This document shows, in pieces, positions 25,425 through 34,160 of a stretch of 64,000 nt of DNA (within the stretch, counting starts at the first letter, position 1; each line of letters begins with the position of its first letter). Source of the DNA: an uncultured bacterium (GTDB lineage: Bacteria > Verrucomicrobiota > Lentisphaeria > Victivallales > UBA1829); contig CASFTV010000001.1 of the NCBI GenBank assembly GCA_949297765.1, positions 1-64,000 on the forward strand, given 5' to 3'. The notes under the pieces are model-generated. The model made no database searches and had not been told where the DNA came from. It saw only the letters and a program-made list of their open reading frames with translations. The translations under genes and the position numbers were made by a program.

Positions 25425-27481
25425 GACGAATCCGATTTTTTCTGCCGCTGATTCTTCTGCCGGCGCTGCTTTTCCTGAGCGCGTGCGCCACGAAACCGGA
25501 TTTTTCCACGGAGCATCCGACCGATGTCGCCGGACAGCCGTGGACGCTCTCCATGGTCGAGGAGCAGCTCGGCGGTGACGATCCGATTGAGCCGTTCAAC
25601 CGTTCGATGTTCTGCGTGAACGATGTTTTCATGCAGTATCTGGTCTGGCCGGTTTCCTGGGTGTACGGCTCCATTCTTCCGGAACAGGTGATCCGGCGGA
25701 TCGACATGGCATCCGACAATCTGGCATTCCCCGGCCGGATGATGAGCTGTTTCCTCCAGCTCAAATTCAAGCACGGCGGAACGGAATTCCTGCGTTTTCT
25801 GACCAATACCACGATCGGCATCGCCGGACTGTTCGATCCGGCGGAGGCATGGTTCGATCTGCGCCGCCGCCACGAGAACATGGGACACGCATTCGCATCG
25901 TGGGGAATCGGTCCCGGATGCATGTTCGTGCTCCCCGGCTCCACGGCGACCAATCCGCGCGATCAGGTCGGACTTCTGTTCGATTCTCTGCTGGATGTGA
26001 AAATCATCATTCCCTATGCCGGAACGATCAGCAGCGTCAACCGCATCATCCGCAGCTACGACTCCTACAACGCCCTGACCGAAAGCAGCCCGGATGTCTA
26101 TGAAACCTTCAAGATGGCGATGCTGGCGCTCCGCTACGGTCAGCTCTGCGATCTCCCGGACCGCTCCCCCGTCCCGCGGGAACTCCCCGCCTACACGCCG
26201 CCGGAAAAGGAGGGATCCGTTCCCGTCGCCCGCTACTTCCACCCCGAAAATGAACTGAACGACACGCTCCGGGTCGCCGCGTTCACCATGCAGAACAACA
26301 ATCAGAGCTGGTGGATCAAAACATCGCTCTGGAACACGGATTTCATCATGCAGGGATCCAAACGGAGCATCCGCTTTTCCGAGGATCTTCCGCGCCTGCG
26401 CTACCGTCTCTGGGAGAAGAACAGCAACGGGACTCTTGCCGTGATCGTACCCGGAGTCGGAACCCATTATACGGGATCGACCCTCAGCGCTCTTGCGGAA
26501 CTGCTGAACTCCAACGGATATGCGGTGGCCGCCATGAGCAACTCCATGAACTGGGCGTTCGCCTCCGCCGCCGGACTTTCCGCTCCCGGATATGCGCCGG
26601 AGGATGCGGCAAAAGTCCGCGAAGCCATCCGGAAAATCGTCGAGGATGTCCGCGAAAACACCGATCTGAAGCAGTTCGATCTTGTGCTGGTCGGCTATTC
26701 CCTCGGCGGTCTCCAGACCCTCAAAATCGCGGAGATGGAGCGCAGGGAGCCGCTTCTGAACGCCAAACGCTATCTGGTCCTCAATCCTCCGGTGGACATC
26801 CTGAAATCCATGCAGCGCTTCGATGCTCTGGCGGAACTTTCAAAAGTCTGGAACCGCCGCGATTTCTTCCTCAATGCCGACGAGGTCATGGTGAAGTTCC
26901 TTCCGCAGGTGATGTCGAGCCGGACTCTTCCCCCGCTTCTCTCTCCGGAGGCTCTTGCAGAGGAAAACCGCCGCCGCGCCACGCTCGAAGATCCGCTTCC
27001 GCCGCTGAAACAGCCGGATCTCCGGACGAATCTGGACCGTCTTCAGGCCGGTGTCCTGATCGGACTTTCTTTCCGCATGACCATGCGCGAGCTGATGATG
27101 ACTCTGGTCCGTTCCGGCCGCGCGCCGGAAGGCGCAGTCAAAACCCCCTATTCCTGGTTCCGCCGGACCGCTCTCTATGCGGAACTGGATGCCATTTCCG
27201 GAATGGAGTACGTCAACCGCTTCATCCTTCCCCGCCATCCCGGAAAAACTCTGGAACAGCTCCAGTATGAATCCAGCCTCTATTCCAGTGCGGAATCCCT
27301 GAAGGAGGAATCCCGTATCCGGATCCTCCACAACGTGGACGACCCGATCCTCAATGACGAGGAAATCCGCTTCCTCGACCAGACCTTCGGCTCCCGGATC
27401 CTCTGGTTCGACTGCGGCGGTCACATGGGAAATCTTGCCCTGAAAGACTATCAGGACCTGCTTCTCCGCCAGCTCCGGTAA
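25421..27481 (+). CDS. MlaA/VacJ lipoprotein fused to an alpha/beta hydrolase
   Basis: 686 aa. A signal peptide ends in the lipobox LFLSAC (C22). Residues about 54-210 match MlaA, the outer-membrane lipid-transport lipoprotein: DPIEPFNRSMFCVNDVF, NTTIGIAGLFDPAEAWFDL, FASWGIGPGCMFVLPGST. Residues about 330-686 are an alpha/beta hydrolase: LAVIVPGVGTHYTGSTLSAL, nucleophile S427 in LVLVGYSLGGLQTL, acid D640/D641 in HNVDDPILND, and H668 in DCGGHMGNL. Normal MlaA has only about 250 residues. No MlaBCDEF genes are near. Probably acts on phospholipid at the outer membrane; the combined activity is inference. Confidence 0.85.
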   Translation: MRRIRFFLPLILLPALLFLSACATKPDFSTEHPTDVAGQPWTLSMVEEQLGGDDPIEPFNRSMFCVNDVFMQYLVWPVSWVYGSILPEQVIRRIDMASDNLAFPGRMMSCFLQLKFKHGGTEFLRFLTNTTIGIAGLFDPAEAWFDLRRRHENMGHAFASWGIGPGCMFVLPGSTATNPRDQVGLLFDSLLDVKIIIPYAGTISSVNRIIRSYDSYNALTESSPDVYETFKMAMLALRYGQLCDLPDRSPVPRELPAYTPPEKEGSVPVARYFHPENELNDTLRVAAFTMQNNNQSWWIKTSLWNTDFIMQGSKRSIRFSEDLPRLRYRLWEKNSNGTLAVIVPGVGTHYTGSTLSALAELLNSNGYAVAAMSNSMNWAFASAAGLSAPGYAPEDAAKVREAIRKIVEDVRENTDLKQFDLVLVGYSLGGLQTLKIAEMERREPLLNAKRYLVLNPPVDILKSMQRFDALAELSKVWNRRDFFLNADEVMVKFLPQVMSSRTLPPLLSPEALAEENRRRATLEDPLPPLKQPDLRTNLDRLQAGVLIGLSFRMTMRELMMTLVRSGRAPEGAVKTPYSWFRRTALYAELDAISGMEYVNRFILPRHPGKTLEQLQYESSLYSSAESLKEESRIRILHNVDDPILNDEEIRFLDQTFGSRILWFDCGGHMGNLALKDYQDLLLRQLR

Positions 27482-27520
27482 ACAACATCTTTTCCGTCCT
27501 GAAAAAAACGAGATAAAAAA

Positions 27521-27562
27521 CACGAGGAGAAAGAACTCTTTTCAAAGATCTTTCTCCCCGTG
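27521..27562. terminator. Hairpin between convergent genes, possible two-way terminator
   Basis: CACGAGGAGAAAGA (27521-27534) pairs with TCTTTCTCCCCGTG (27549-27562), 13 of 14 positions. No T-run on either side, so factor-independent termination is uncertain. Confidence 0.45.
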
Positions 27563-27603
27563 AGAAATGACATTAAACGATACGAAATATCACGGAACAG
27601 TAT

Positions 27604-27867
27604 TTAATTCCCGCCGTCCATCTCCTGCCAGGCGGCTTTTCCATCGCGGTCCTTGACAAGGATTTCCATCTTTTTTTTGAGGGATGCCAGTTTCTCCTGA
27701 CAGTAGGCGGCGATGGCGGCACCCTCTTCGAATTTTGCGATCATTTCATCCAGCGGGACGCCGCCCTGTTCCATGGCGGAAACGATCGAGTCCAGTTTCT
27801 CCATCGCCTGTTCGAACGTCAGGCGATGAAGCTCCTCCTGCTGTTTCCGCTGTTCTTCCTCGGTCAT
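27604..27867 (-). CDS. xseB: Exodeoxyribonuclease VII small subunit
   Basis: 87 aa. The typical XseB core is present: LTFEQAMEKLDSIVSAME, GGVPLDEMIAKFEEGAAIAA and YCQEKLASLKKKMEILVKD, a coiled-coil hairpin. Binds XseA to form the single-strand DNA exonuclease. ATG follows GGAG at 8 bases. It lies 15 bp after the BI-1 gene; xseA is not in this window. Confidence 0.92.
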   Translation of the reverse strand: MTEEEQRKQQEELHRLTFEQAMEKLDSIVSAMEQGGVPLDEMIAKFEEGAAIAAYCQEKLASLKKKMEILVKDRDGKAAWQEMDGGN

Positions 27868-27882
27868 TGGCGGGACTCCGGA

Positions 27883-28590
27883 TCAGTTTCTTCTTCCGCC
27901 GAAGATGCGCAGGAGGAACAGGAAGAGATTGATGAAATCCAGATAGAGTTCCAGCGCTCCGATGACCGTGAGTTTCCGGTTGGTTTCCGAATCTCCGCCC
28001 GCCTGAAGATAAAGACGCTTGATTTTCTGCGCATCATAAGCGGTCAGCCCGACGAAGATCAGAACGCCGATATAGGTGATGATCCAGCCGAACATTTCGT
28101 TCCGCATGAAGATGTTGATCAGCGATGCAATGATAAGCCCGATCAGCGCCATGAACAGAATGGAGCCGAGTTTGCTCAAATCCCGCTTTGTGACCGTTCC
28201 GATGATCGCCATTACGGCGAAGGTCGCCGCGGTTGTCAGGAACGCGCTTGTAATTGCCGGCAGCGAATACACGACAAAAATATATCCGAGCGTGACGCCG
28301 TTCAATGCCGCATAGAGCGCGAAGAGCGCGGTCGCCGTTGCCGCCGCCATCTTGTTGATTCCCCAGCTGATGCCGATCACCAGACCAAGTTCAGCAACAA
28401 TCAGAACGGTGAGGAGGACCGGATTCCGGAACACCATGGTTCTCAGAGCCGGAGTGGTCCCGACCGCCCACGCGCAGAGTGCGCTGAGCCCGAGGGCAAA
28501 CGTCATCCAGTAATAAACGCCGGTCAGAAACGCCGCAACTCCGGACGAGGTGCGGACAACGGCTTCCCGAATCATTCCATCTCGATACAT
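27883..28590 (-). CDS. Bax inhibitor-1/YccA-family membrane protein
   Basis: 235 aa, about seven hydrophobic helices. Family features: AFLTGVYYWMTFALGLSALC at the start, LSGAL-type helices, and the closing segment IGVLIFVGLTAYDAQKIKRL followed by GALELYLDFINLFLFLLRIF, which is typical of the YbhL/YccA group (proton/calcium leak or FtsH-linked proteins). SD AGGGGG precedes the ATG. Exact role unknown. Cotranscribed with xseB by spacing. Confidence 0.92.
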   Translation of the reverse strand: MYRDGMIREAVVRTSSGVAAFLTGVYYWMTFALGLSALCAWAVGTTPALRTMVFRNPVLLTVLIVAELGLVIGISWGINKMAAATATALFALYAALNGVTLGYIFVVYSLPAITSAFLTTAATFAVMAIIGTVTKRDLSKLGSILFMALIGLIIASLINIFMRNEMFGWIITYIGVLIFVGLTAYDAQKIKRLYLQAGGDSETNRKLTVIGALELYLDFINLFLFLLRIFGGRRN

Positions 28591-28655
28591 ACAAAACCCC
28601 CTTTTGTGTTGGTTTGGCTATACAGTAGCAAGGTTTTCGGAAAAATCAAGCCGAA

Positions 28656-30986
28656 TCAGGACATTCCGCCGAAAACAGCCTGTCCGATGCAGACGGATGA
28701 CTGGTCGGAGGAGGTCGTTTCGTGGACGTAGACCCGGAATCCCCGGCGCTCCAGCTCCCGGCGGACCTCTCTCATCAGCATGAGATTGAAAAAGACGGAA
28801 CCGGAAAGGACAACCGTCCGCCGTCCGGTCTGTTTTGCTCCGACATCCGCCATCTCCGCAAGCGCGCGGGCGACGGAAAGGAAAAATGCCAGATGAAGAT
28901 CCCCCGGCGGTTCTCCCGTCATCCAGCCCGGATCCTGAAAACTGCGGAAGGTCTCCGTCCAGTCCACCACGGTCAGTCCGTCATCATTGCGCAGGGTGAA
29001 CGGGAAGCGCGCGGCAAGGCGTTCCGCGTTCTCCCGGCTGGCTCCGCGGCAGACCGCCGCCTCCATCTGAACCAGAATCTGAATATCATACGTCTGCACA
29101 GGTCTGCGCGGCGGGAGCGCCGCCGCCACCGCTTCGAAAAACGGGAGCGCCGCATGAGTCTTCCGCAGTTCCGCGGTCTGTTTCCGCTCCGCGAGATCCC
29201 GTTCGTACTCCTCCCGGGAAAGTCCCAGATGACGGAGAAGGGGATCGGTCACTTCCAGACGGTTTGTCTCCAGAATCGAGAGCAGAATCGACGTCTGAGA
29301 GGGAAAAACTCCATCCCGGATCGCCGGAACCTTCTGCTGGCGGAAGGTCGCAAGACGCCGGAAGGAGGTGAAGGAGATCTCCATCATTTCCGCCCCCCAG
29401 GTGACGCCGTCGGGTCCGTATGCTCCTCCGTCGAGAATCAGCGCCAGAGATTCCTCCAGCGAGTGCTCCACCATGCAGGCGATGGCGTTCGCATGATGGC
29501 GCTGCGCCGTGGCAAGCGGAATGGAATATTTCTCCGAAAACCGGAACGCCTCCGCCGCGGAAAGTGAATTCACATCCATATCGCAGACCAGAATATCCGG
29601 AACCTGCGCATAGAGCAGGAGAAACCGTTCTCCGACCAGAGAGAGCGACCGGGCATTCCGATCGCTGGAGATCGTTCCCATCTGCTGGGAAACCGCTATA
29701 TTGTCGCGATATCCGAGCGCCACCGCGGAGGCCCGGTCGGATCCCAGCGCAAGGGCAACCCGCAGGAGCGGCGTTTTCAGCTTCAGCGGTGTCGGACAGA
29801 TCCCGCGGGAGCGCCGCCGCGTAATAATCTTCCCGTCCGATTCCAGCTGGACCGAGGAGCCTCCGTTCTGCCAGATCTTCAGGTCATGCGTGAGGACGTA
29901 ATCCGAATATCCGGCATTGGCAAAGAAATCCTCATCGCCGCCGGCGTCGTCGGGGTCGACCGGTTTCGGTCCGCCGATGAATGCAAACGCATCGAACTGC
30001 CCCTGCAGCGAATCCGGCGTCGGACGGCTTTCGAAGAGAAGGCGCAGCATGGCGGTCGGGGGGAGGGCGAGTCCCAGCGTTTCCGGAAAATCGGGACAGA
30101 ACAGCTTGTCATCCAGCGGAATATTCTCCTTCCGCCGGAGAATGACAACCGGCGCGGCGGGAGAACACAGGGCTTCGGCTTCCAGATCTGAGCAATGACA
30201 GTACCGCCTGGCGATTTCCAGCTCCCGGACCATTACGGATACCGGCTTGTCGAGAACATTCTTTCTCCGCCGCAGTTCCGCCACGGCATCCCGGTTGAGC
30301 GCATCGCAGAGCGTGATGAATCCGTCATAGGTCTTGACGGAAATGATCCCTCCCTGCTGGAGTTTTTCACACGCCGTCTCCAGCGGAGAGTAGGAGTCGA
30401 CAATGTCGCCGGAACTGTTCATCAGAAGAGCGCTCGGCCCGCAGAACGGACAGGTCTGATTGGGATTGCCGTCCGCTTCGGAACTGGACTCCTGCGAACA
30501 GAGCTTGCAGGGCGGAAATGCCATGAACGCGGAGTTCCTCCGGCTGAACGGCGCCATCGTCGCGATCGAATACCGCGGCCCGCAGTTCCGGCATGATACA
30601 AACGGATAATGATAAAATCTGGATTCCGGATCCAGCATTTTCCGGATGCAGTCCGGACACGGTGCCCGGTCGGCTTCGATTCCCGTTGCGCCGGCCGGCG
30701 GGCCGAGCAGACGGAAGAGCGGTCCTTCCTGCGGAAGCGGCTGCGCCGGATTTTTCTGCACCAGCCGGATGGCTGTCAGATGGAAGGTGCGGGGCAGTTT
30801 TACGGGAAGAGCCCGGATAAATTCCCCGATCTGTTCATCCTCTCCGGTCAGACGGAGTGCGGCTCCGCCGGGGGTTTCGGCAACCCATCCGCCAAGACGC
30901 GCCTCCGCTGCCATTTTCCAGATGAACGGGCGGAATCCCGGAGTATTCAGATGTCCTTTTAATTCAAATGTTACCGTACTGCGCAT
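28656..30986 (-). CDS. Divergent HypF-family carbamoyltransferase homologue
   Basis: 776 aa with HypF order: acylphosphatase (PGFRPFIWKMA, residues 16-26), four CxxC zinc knuckles between 110 and 182 (CPDC, CRNC, CKLC, CPFC), a YrdC domain (about 205-390) and a Kae1-like domain (400-776). Key residues are changed. The acylphosphatase Asn position is E37 (WVAETPGG). The usual HHHAH metal motif reads RHHAN, so its first and last His are R496 and N500. KGIGGF-like sequence is KTYDGF. The start at 30986 is preferred to a TTG at 31070, whose extra 28 residues are basic and unrelated. No other hyp or hydrogenase genes are nearby, so it may have another role. Confidence 0.8.
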   Translation of the reverse strand: MRSTVTFELKGHLNTPGFRPFIWKMAAEARLGGWVAETPGGAALRLTGEDEQIGEFIRALPVKLPRTFHLTAIRLVQKNPAQPLPQEGPLFRLLGPPAGATGIEADRAPCPDCIRKMLDPESRFYHYPFVSCRNCGPRYSIATMAPFSRRNSAFMAFPPCKLCSQESSSEADGNPNQTCPFCGPSALLMNSSGDIVDSYSPLETACEKLQQGGIISVKTYDGFITLCDALNRDAVAELRRRKNVLDKPVSVMVRELEIARRYCHCSDLEAEALCSPAAPVVILRRKENIPLDDKLFCPDFPETLGLALPPTAMLRLLFESRPTPDSLQGQFDAFAFIGGPKPVDPDDAGGDEDFFANAGYSDYVLTHDLKIWQNGGSSVQLESDGKIITRRRSRGICPTPLKLKTPLLRVALALGSDRASAVALGYRDNIAVSQQMGTISSDRNARSLSLVGERFLLLYAQVPDILVCDMDVNSLSAAEAFRFSEKYSIPLATAQRHHANAIACMVEHSLEESLALILDGGAYGPDGVTWGAEMMEISFTSFRRLATFRQQKVPAIRDGVFPSQTSILLSILETNRLEVTDPLLRHLGLSREEYERDLAERKQTAELRKTHAALPFFEAVAAALPPRRPVQTYDIQILVQMEAAVCRGASRENAERLAARFPFTLRNDDGLTVVDWTETFRSFQDPGWMTGEPPGDLHLAFFLSVARALAEMADVGAKQTGRRTVVLSGSVFFNLMLMREVRRELERRGFRVYVHETTSSDQSSVCIGQAVFGGMS

Positions 30987-31138
30987 GATGACATCCCGTG
31001 TTGCTCTCCGCCTCCGGGGGCGGAATCTCCGGGAGGGTTGTTTTTCCCGGTTCTTTTTCTTTTGCAGCAATTTAGCGCATCTTCTGTCATCTTTCCAGTG
31101 AAAAAATCAGAAAAAAAAGAAATATCCCTTCTTTCCGA

Positions 31139-31166
31139 TTGATTTTTTGCCGTTTTACTGTAAATT
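31139..31166 (+). promoter_or_regulatory. Promoter for hisB
   Basis: TTGATT (31139-31144), 16 bp, TAAATT (31161-31166), 24 bases before the ATG at 31190. Confidence 0.5.
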
Positions 31167-31189
31167 TTCCCAAAAAACAGGAGATTTCC

Positions 31190-31774
31190 ATGAGAACAGC
31201 AGAAGTGACCCGTCAGACAAAAGAAACCGATATCGCCATCTCCATCAATCTGGACGGGGAGGGGAACAGCTCCATCTCCACCGGAATCCCGTTTATGGAT
31301 CACATGCTGACCCTGTTCGCAAAACACGGGAATTTCGATCTCAATGTCAAAGTCGCCGGCGATCTGGAGGTCGACTGTCACCACACCATGGAGGATGCGG
31401 GGCTCGCTCTCGGAAAAGCCATCGCCGATGCCCTCGGCGACAAAGCCGGAATCACCCGTTACGGTCACATGATCCTCCCGATGGACGAAGTCCTGGCTCT
31501 GGTGGCGCTGGATCTTTCCGGCCGGCCGTATCTGGTGTATGAGGTGCCGGCGCCGACGTCCTACATCCGCGATCTGGATGTCGCCCTCTTCGGCGAGTTT
31601 TTCCGCGCCCTTTCCAACTCGGCGGGTATGAATCTGCATGTCAAAATCCTGAATTCCGGTGAGACGCATCATCTGTTCGAGGCGGTGTTCAAGGCCTTTG
31701 CCCGCGCTCTGAAAACAGCGGTTGTGCTGGATCCCCGGGTGAAGGGAATTCCTTCTACGAAGGGGTCTCTGTAA
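31190..31774 (+). CDS. hisB: Imidazoleglycerol-phosphate dehydratase
   Basis: 194 aa, monofunctional length; sixth step of histidine synthesis. Metal-site motifs: GIPFMDHMLTLFAKHGNFDL, CHHTMEDAGLALGKA, the FEVP-like block here YEVPAP, and SGETHHLFEAVFKAFARAL. ATG at 31190 follows CAGGAG; the longer frame from 31139 overlaps the promoter. It stands alone: no other his gene is adjacent. Its last 20 bases overlap the end of the convergent methyltransferase-like gene. Confidence 0.95.
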   Translation: MRTAEVTRQTKETDIAISINLDGEGNSSISTGIPFMDHMLTLFAKHGNFDLNVKVAGDLEVDCHHTMEDAGLALGKAIADALGDKAGITRYGHMILPMDEVLALVALDLSGRPYLVYEVPAPTSYIRDLDVALFGEFFRALSNSAGMNLHVKILNSGETHHLFEAVFKAFARALKTAVVLDPRVKGIPSTKGSL

Positions 31775-32537
31775 TCCGTTCCGCTTTTCCTCCGCGGGGG
31801 ATGTATTCCAGAGAGTTGATGTGCCATCCGCAGTAGGTGTAGCTGTCTGCCGCCGCACCTGGAATCTCCTTGCAGAGGGCGTTCAGCTCCTCCCGCGTAT
31901 AGGCCTTCAGGCGGGATATCACTCCGTCAATCAGAACCAGAAGCGGAATGACCGGCAGCGGATAGGTCCAGAGAAAACGCCGGAAACTCCACGGTCGGAG
32001 AAACGGCGTGCAGATCCAGACCAGCGGAATCGTCATCAGAAGAAGGAACGGGTACTGCAGAAGCGGAAACGGCGTGCAGTAATCGAAAAACGCCAGCGTT
32101 TTCCCCTCTTTCGCCGCGGTGCGCAGCATCTCTTTCAGCTCTTCCGGCGGGAAGTGGTGCAGAGCGGAAAACATCAGGAATGTTCCGTCGAATTTGCGGA
32201 TGGCCTCCTCCGCAGTGATCCCTTCCGGATGATAGCGGATCTCCAGTTCCCCGGACGAGAAGCCGTTCCGGTGCGGAAAACGATCGGTCAGCAGAATTGA
32301 ACACCGGATCCCGGGCGCGTGACGGCGGAGAAAAATCTGAAAGCATTCGGCATACTGGCCGCGCCCGCTGCACAGATCAATGAACACCGTCGGTTTCCGG
32401 GGAAGAATCCTGCGGATCGCGGTCCGGTAGATCGCTGAAATGCGAATGAAAAAACTGAGGAAATCGGTCAGGGCATCCCGGAAAAACTCCGGACACCATT
32501 CCGTTTCATGAATTTCCTTCCAGTTGTGACGGTTCAT
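31755..32537 (-). CDS. Class I SAM methyltransferase-like protein with hydrophobic C-terminal part
   Basis: 260 aa. The N-terminal half looks like a Rossmann methyltransferase: TVFIDLCSGRGQYAECF for motif I, TDRFPHRNGF near motif II, and GTFLMFSALHHFPPEEL resembling motif IV/post-IV. Residues about 165-215 contain two hydrophobic stretches (LQYPFLLLMTIPLVWICT; LWTYPLPVIPLLVLIDGV), so it may sit at the membrane. Substrate unknown. It is 113 bp downstream of the aminotransferase, on the same strand. Confidence 0.6.
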   Translation of the reverse strand: MNRHNWKEIHETEWCPEFFRDALTDFLSFFIRISAIYRTAIRRILPRKPTVFIDLCSGRGQYAECFQIFLRRHAPGIRCSILLTDRFPHRNGFSSGELEIRYHPEGITAEEAIRKFDGTFLMFSALHHFPPEELKEMLRTAAKEGKTLAFFDYCTPFPLLQYPFLLLMTIPLVWICTPFLRPWSFRRFLWTYPLPVIPLLVLIDGVISRLKAYTREELNALCKEIPGAAADSYTYCGWHINSLEYIPRGGKAERITETPS

Positions 32538-32650
32538 GCAGAAAACTCCGGAATTTTTCTCCCGGGAAATTTCCGCATGGCTGTTCCGCAGGTCTTTCCC
32601 CGGAATATGCGGAGAGACGGGACGATGTTCCGGCCTCTCCGGGATCGGAC

Positions 32651-33931
32651 TTATCGCTTATCCTTGAGAAGTTTGTGGACTCCGGCCAGCTGAACACAGA
32701 CACAGAAGAGTTCAATTGCCTTTTTCAGCTCTTCGACGGTCGGATAGGTCGGCGCAATGCGGATATTGGTATCGCGCGGATCTTTCCGGTAGGGGAAGGT
32801 CGCTCCGGCTCCGGTGAGTTTGACACCTGCATTTTTTGCAAGCTCAACGGTCTCCTTTGCACAGTTTTCGAGCGTGTCAACCGCGATGAAATATCCGCCT
32901 TTCGGAGTGGTCCATGAGGCCAGTCCGGTTCCGCCGAGTTCCCGTTCCAGCGTCTTGAGAACGATGTCGAATTTCGGACGGAGTTCATGTGCCAGTTTGC
33001 GCATATGGCTGCGGACCCCCTCCGCATCCTTCAGATAGCGGACCGTCCGGAGCTGGTTGAGCTTGTCCGGTCCGATGGTCTGGATGCCCATATGCTTTTT
33101 GTACTCCCGGATGTTCGGAAGGCTGGAAGCCTCCAGCGCAATTCCCGCTCCGGGGAAGGTGATTTTCGAGGTCGAGAAGAAGTAGATCGGGCGGTCCGGA
33201 TTGCCCGCTTTTTCGCAGAGCGTGAAGATGTCGGCCAGTTTTTCTTCCGAGTAGATATGGTGGACGCCGTAGGCATTGTCCCAGAAGATCCGGAAGTCGG
33301 GAGCCGCCGTTTTCATCGAGGCAAGACGTTCCACGACGCGGTCGCTGTAGCAGATCCCCTGCGGATTGGAGTACAGCGGAACGCACCAGATTCCCTTGAT
33401 GGAGTCATCTTCCGCAACGAGCTGCTCGATGCGGTCCATATCGGGTCCGTCTTCGTGCATGTCGATCGTGATCATTTCGATACCGAGGTCTTCGCAGATG
33501 GCAAAGTGGCGGTCGTAGCCGGGCGCCGGACAGAGGAATTTCACCTTCGGAAGATCTTTCCACGGGGTATGTCCCTGCGTTCCGAAAATATAATGGCGCA
33601 CAATCGTGTCATACATCATATTGAGACTGGAGTTGCCGCCGATGATGATTTTCTCCACCGGAATTCCGAGCAGATCGGAAAACAGTTTTTTTGCTTCGGG
33701 AATGCCGTCGAGCAGGCCGTAGTTGCGGGCATCGGTTCCGTCCACCGTGATATAGCTGTCCAACGTGTCCAGGATGCCGTTCACGAGATCCAGCTGGGTT
33801 CCGGCCGGTTTGCCCCGGGACATGTCCAGTTTCAGATTCTCGTTCACATAGCTTTCGTACTTCTTCTGAAGTTCGTCCTGACAGGAGAGCAGCTGGGCTT
33901 CGGATAATTCCAGATAGTTCACCGCATTCAT
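32651..33931 (-). CDS. Class I aminotransferase (aspartate aminotransferase Ic type)
   Basis: 426 aa PLP enzyme. The PLP lysine is in FFSTSKITFPGAGIALEASS; other ligands are in GGNSSLNMMYDTIVRHY, VPLYSNPQGICYS and FWDNAYGVHH. It ends with FPYRKDPRDTNIRIAPTYPT, carrying the substrate Arg. This pattern, with DMSRGKPAGTQLDL at the N-terminus, is that of the bacterial Ic aspartate aminotransferases (Pfam Asp_aminotransf). Probably interconverts aspartate/glutamate and oxo acids. Own promoter. Confidence 0.88.
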   Translation of the reverse strand: MNAVNYLELSEAQLLSCQDELQKKYESYVNENLKLDMSRGKPAGTQLDLVNGILDTLDSYITVDGTDARNYGLLDGIPEAKKLFSDLLGIPVEKIIIGGNSSLNMMYDTIVRHYIFGTQGHTPWKDLPKVKFLCPAPGYDRHFAICEDLGIEMITIDMHEDGPDMDRIEQLVAEDDSIKGIWCVPLYSNPQGICYSDRVVERLASMKTAAPDFRIFWDNAYGVHHIYSEEKLADIFTLCEKAGNPDRPIYFFSTSKITFPGAGIALEASSLPNIREYKKHMGIQTIGPDKLNQLRTVRYLKDAEGVRSHMRKLAHELRPKFDIVLKTLERELGGTGLASWTTPKGGYFIAVDTLENCAKETVELAKNAGVKLTGAGATFPYRKDPRDTNIRIAPTYPTVEELKKAIELFCVCVQLAGVHKLLKDKR

Positions 33932-34003
33932 TTTGTTCGTGTTCCCGTTCTGATTGTTTGTGGTTGGATGAAGAAGAGTTCATCCGTTTTCCCGTAAAAC
34001 AAT

Positions 34004-34032
34004 AATATATCATTTTTCTTCGACCGATTCAA
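34004..34032 (-). promoter_or_regulatory. Promoter of the aminotransferase gene
   Basis: Minus-strand TTGAAT (34027-34032), 17 bp, TATATT (34004-34009). It is back to back with the plus-strand promoter at 34042-34070. Confidence 0.65.
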
Positions 34033-34041
34033 GCAGAGAGC

Positions 34042-34070
34042 TTGATTTTTTCCCAAAAGAGTGGAATATT
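34042..34070 (+). promoter_or_regulatory. Promoter of the unknown gene pair at 34161
   Basis: TTGATT (34042-34047), 17 bp, AATATT (34065-34070), 91 bases before the ATG at 34161. Confidence 0.5.
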
Positions 34071-34160
34071 ACCGGTATGCGTTTCCGGACGCGGAGGGCT
34101 GTTCTCTCCGGGCGTTTTTCCTCCGGAACAAAACGGAATTTTCAGCGGGAGTATGCAGGC

